From Acidobacteriota bacterium (GTDB lineage: Bacteria > Acidobacteriota > Vicinamibacteria > Vicinamibacterales > UBA2999), in contig JADZBZ010000567.1 of NCBI GenBank assembly GCA_020851835.1, positions 1 to 5,459 of the forward strand: DNA of 5,459 nt, in the 5' to 3' direction. This document shows positions 4,294 to 5,459 of this stretch, in pieces. The notes beneath the pieces were generated by a model. That model saw only the letters and a list, made by a program, of their open reading frames with translations. It had not been told where the DNA came from and made no database searches. Every line of letters starts with the position of its first letter. The first letter of the stretch is position 1. Both the position numbers and the translations under genes were made by a program.

Positions 4294-5459
4294 ATGATCG
4301 ATGACGGTCGCGCGGCGGCCGCTCCGGCGACTGCCCGTGTCATGATCTGCTCATTGGGAAAGGTGGTTCCAGAGACGCTGTCGATTCCGGCAGGCCTGCC
4401 GGCGAGGGCGGTGGTGATTGTGACGATTGTGTTGACGGCCGGCATCGCGTGCCGATCGACCCGTCCGCCGGCGGTCGTCACCGGCGCGGCCGTGGCGCCC
4501 GCAGTCGAGTTTCTCGCCGCGTTCGTCGTGCCGCCGCCCCCCACCGCCGCGCCTCGGCGGCTGGGCAGCTTCTCGAGCCTGGCGCGCGACGAGCGTACCG
4601 GACGCTACCTCGCGGTGATCGACGACCGGCAGCCCTCACGTGTCGCCTGGCTGGAGGTGCGCTACGAGGGCGGCCGGCTCACGGTCAGCCCAATCGACGT
4701 ACAGCCCGTGGTGGCGGGGGCCGGCGTGGATCGGCGCCGTGTCACCGCCGCCGATCTCGAGGGTGTGGCGGCGCTTCCCGACGGCACGTTCGTTGCGGTC
4801 GAGGAGGGGCACCGCTCCACGGGTGCTCCCGGACAGCCGCCGGCGGGGGAGTGGCCCGTCGCGCTGCTGACGCTCTCGCCGGCCATGACCGTCACGCGCA
4901 TCGACGACTGGCCGGCCATGTTCGACATCGGAGCGGCCCGCGGCGGCATCCGCGACAACCAGGGCGCCGAGGGGCTCACGCGTACGCCCGACGGCCGGCT
5001 CATCGCCGGTCTCGAGCAGCCGCGCTATGCCGACCGCACCGCGACCGGGCGCCGCGGTCGTCCGTTCGGGGGCGGTGCGGGCGGGCCAGGCCGCCTGGTC
5101 GAATTCGTCGCCGCCGACGGCGGGTGGCGCGCGCGCCGGCAGTGGCTCTATCCCATCGAGCCCACGGCGTCGCGTCCGGGCTTCGACGCGATCTGCGATG
5201 ATGGCGAGAACGGGCTGACCGAACTGCTGGCCCTCGACGACGCGCGGTTCCTGACCCTGGAGCGGGCGTGCCTGCGGGGCGCGCAGACGCCAGTCGCCCG
5301 CAACACCGGCCACCTGTACTACGTCGACGCCTCCGGCGCCGACGATGTCTCGCGCCTTCCCAGCCTCGCCTCCGCACGCGTGCGGGGCGTGGCCAAGACC
5401 CTGCTGCTGGACTTCGACGCGCTCATCCCCCTTCTTCCGCCCGAGCTCTCGCAGCTCGA
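4294..5459 (+). CDS. Secreted phytase-like / esterase-like protein (PF13449-type), 3' end cut by window
   Basis: The reading frame is open from ATG 4294 to the window end (388 residues visible). The part from residue about 88 matches the 'esterase-like activity of phytase' family, a predicted beta-propeller: RLGSFSSLARDERTGRYLAVIDDR (89-112), ADLEGVAALPDGTFVAVEEG (153-172), RDNQGAEGLTRTPDGRLIAGLEQP (220-243), NGLTELLALDDARFLTLERA (306-325) and KTLLLDFDALIP (368-379). The closing blade, usually an 'N-x-EG' segment and a short strand, lies beyond the edge, so some 50 residues are probably missing. A hydrophobic run VVIVTIVLTAGIA (40-52) followed by Cys53 indicates export, perhaps as a lipoprotein, though Gly at -3 is a poor lipobox. 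The start is uncertain: ATG 4294 gives a long n-region of about 39 residues, ATG 4342 (residue 17) gives a more normal one, and neither has a Shine-Dalgarno. Despite the name, family members have no uniform proven activity, so no substrate is assigned. Probably co-transcribed with the ATP-grasp gene. Confidence 0.85.
   Translation, partial: MIDDGRAAAAPATARVMICSLGKVVPETLSIPAGLPARAVVIVTIVLTAGIACRSTRPPAVVTGAAVAPAVEFLAAFVVPPPPTAAPRRLGSFSSLARDERTGRYLAVIDDRQPSRVAWLEVRYEGGRLTVSPIDVQPVVAGAGVDRRRVTAADLEGVAALPDGTFVAVEEGHRSTGAPGQPPAGEWPVALLTLSPAMTVTRIDDWPAMFDIGAARGGIRDNQGAEGLTRTPDGRLIAGLEQPRYADRTATGRRGRPFGGGAGGPGRLVEFVAADGGWRARRQWLYPIEPTASRPGFDAICDDGENGLTELLALDDARFLTLERACLRGAQTPVARNTGHLYYVDASGADDVSRLPSLASARVRGVAKTLLLDFDALIPLLPPELSQL

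Noticed and set aside
1364..4297. Very long open frame on the plus strand (977 codons) running opposite htpX and the PEGA gene and through the ATP-grasp gene in another frame
   Set aside because: Its translation is His/Arg/Gly-rich low complexity with no family features, and it overlaps three well-supported genes. Long open shadow frames are expected in GC-rich DNA.
4294..4304. TCATCGAT shared (in inverted sense) between the phytase-like start and the 3072-3079 palindrome
   Set aside because: An 8-base match is weak, and the second copy lies within codons at the start of a gene without the flanking palindrome.
3072..4544. 490-codon open frame on the minus strand opposite the ATP-grasp gene
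   Set aside because: The composition is Val/Arg/Gly/His-rich with no recognisable domain; it mirrors the codon pattern of the real gene on the other strand.
4636..5313. 225-codon minus-strand frame opposite the phytase-like gene
   Set aside because: It is Arg/Gly/Ala-rich with no domain and overlaps a frame with clear family motifs.

Overview
The window is GC-rich (roughly two thirds G+C by eye) and densely coding, with six protein genes and no RNA gene, insertion sequence or CRISPR array that I can see. Gene content and style (a TIGR00300/LOR-SDH family enzyme, a PEGA-domain membrane protein with an Ala/Pro-rich linker, HtpX, a 'MTILCLASYFKGHAFLREA'-type ATP-grasp protein, a phytase-like secreted protein) suggest an uncultured or soil Acidobacteriota, perhaps Vicinamibacteria. 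That placement is inference from family distribution, not proof.

Layout. Four genes run leftward from about 3025 to the window start: a membrane-anchored PEGA-domain protein (3025-2243), the membrane zinc protease HtpX (2176-1319), a small exported NTF2/SnoaL-like protein (1283-813), and the N-terminal 249 residues of a LOR/SDH-type archaeal-like ornithine cyclodeaminase family protein (748-1, cut by the window edge). Gaps between them are 66, 35 and 64 bases. Two genes run rightward from 3090: an ATP-grasp ligase-like protein (3090-4283) and, 10 bases later, a secreted phytase-like/esterase-like protein (4294 to the window end, cut). The two groups diverge from a 64-base intergenic stretch at 3026-3089.

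How they work together. The leftward set has a loose cell-envelope theme (anchored PEGA protein, inner-membrane quality-control protease, exported NTF2-like protein). The ornithine cyclodeaminase-like gene is metabolic and may only be a neighbour. The ATP-grasp and phytase-like genes are probably co-transcribed, but no shared pathway can be named from sequence.

The most notable signal is in the start regions. Three genes (PEGA, htpX, ATP-grasp) have no recognisable Shine-Dalgarno sequence but carry a -10-like hexamer ending 6 or 7 bases before the start codon, the geometry expected for leaderless transcripts. The gene that sits most clearly inside an operon (NTF2-like) has a good Shine-Dalgarno instead. 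I did not find a convincing new multi-gene system. The coding content is mostly recognisable families, and the open questions are the C-terminal domain of the PEGA protein, the substrate of the ATP-grasp protein and the control elements between the divergent genes.
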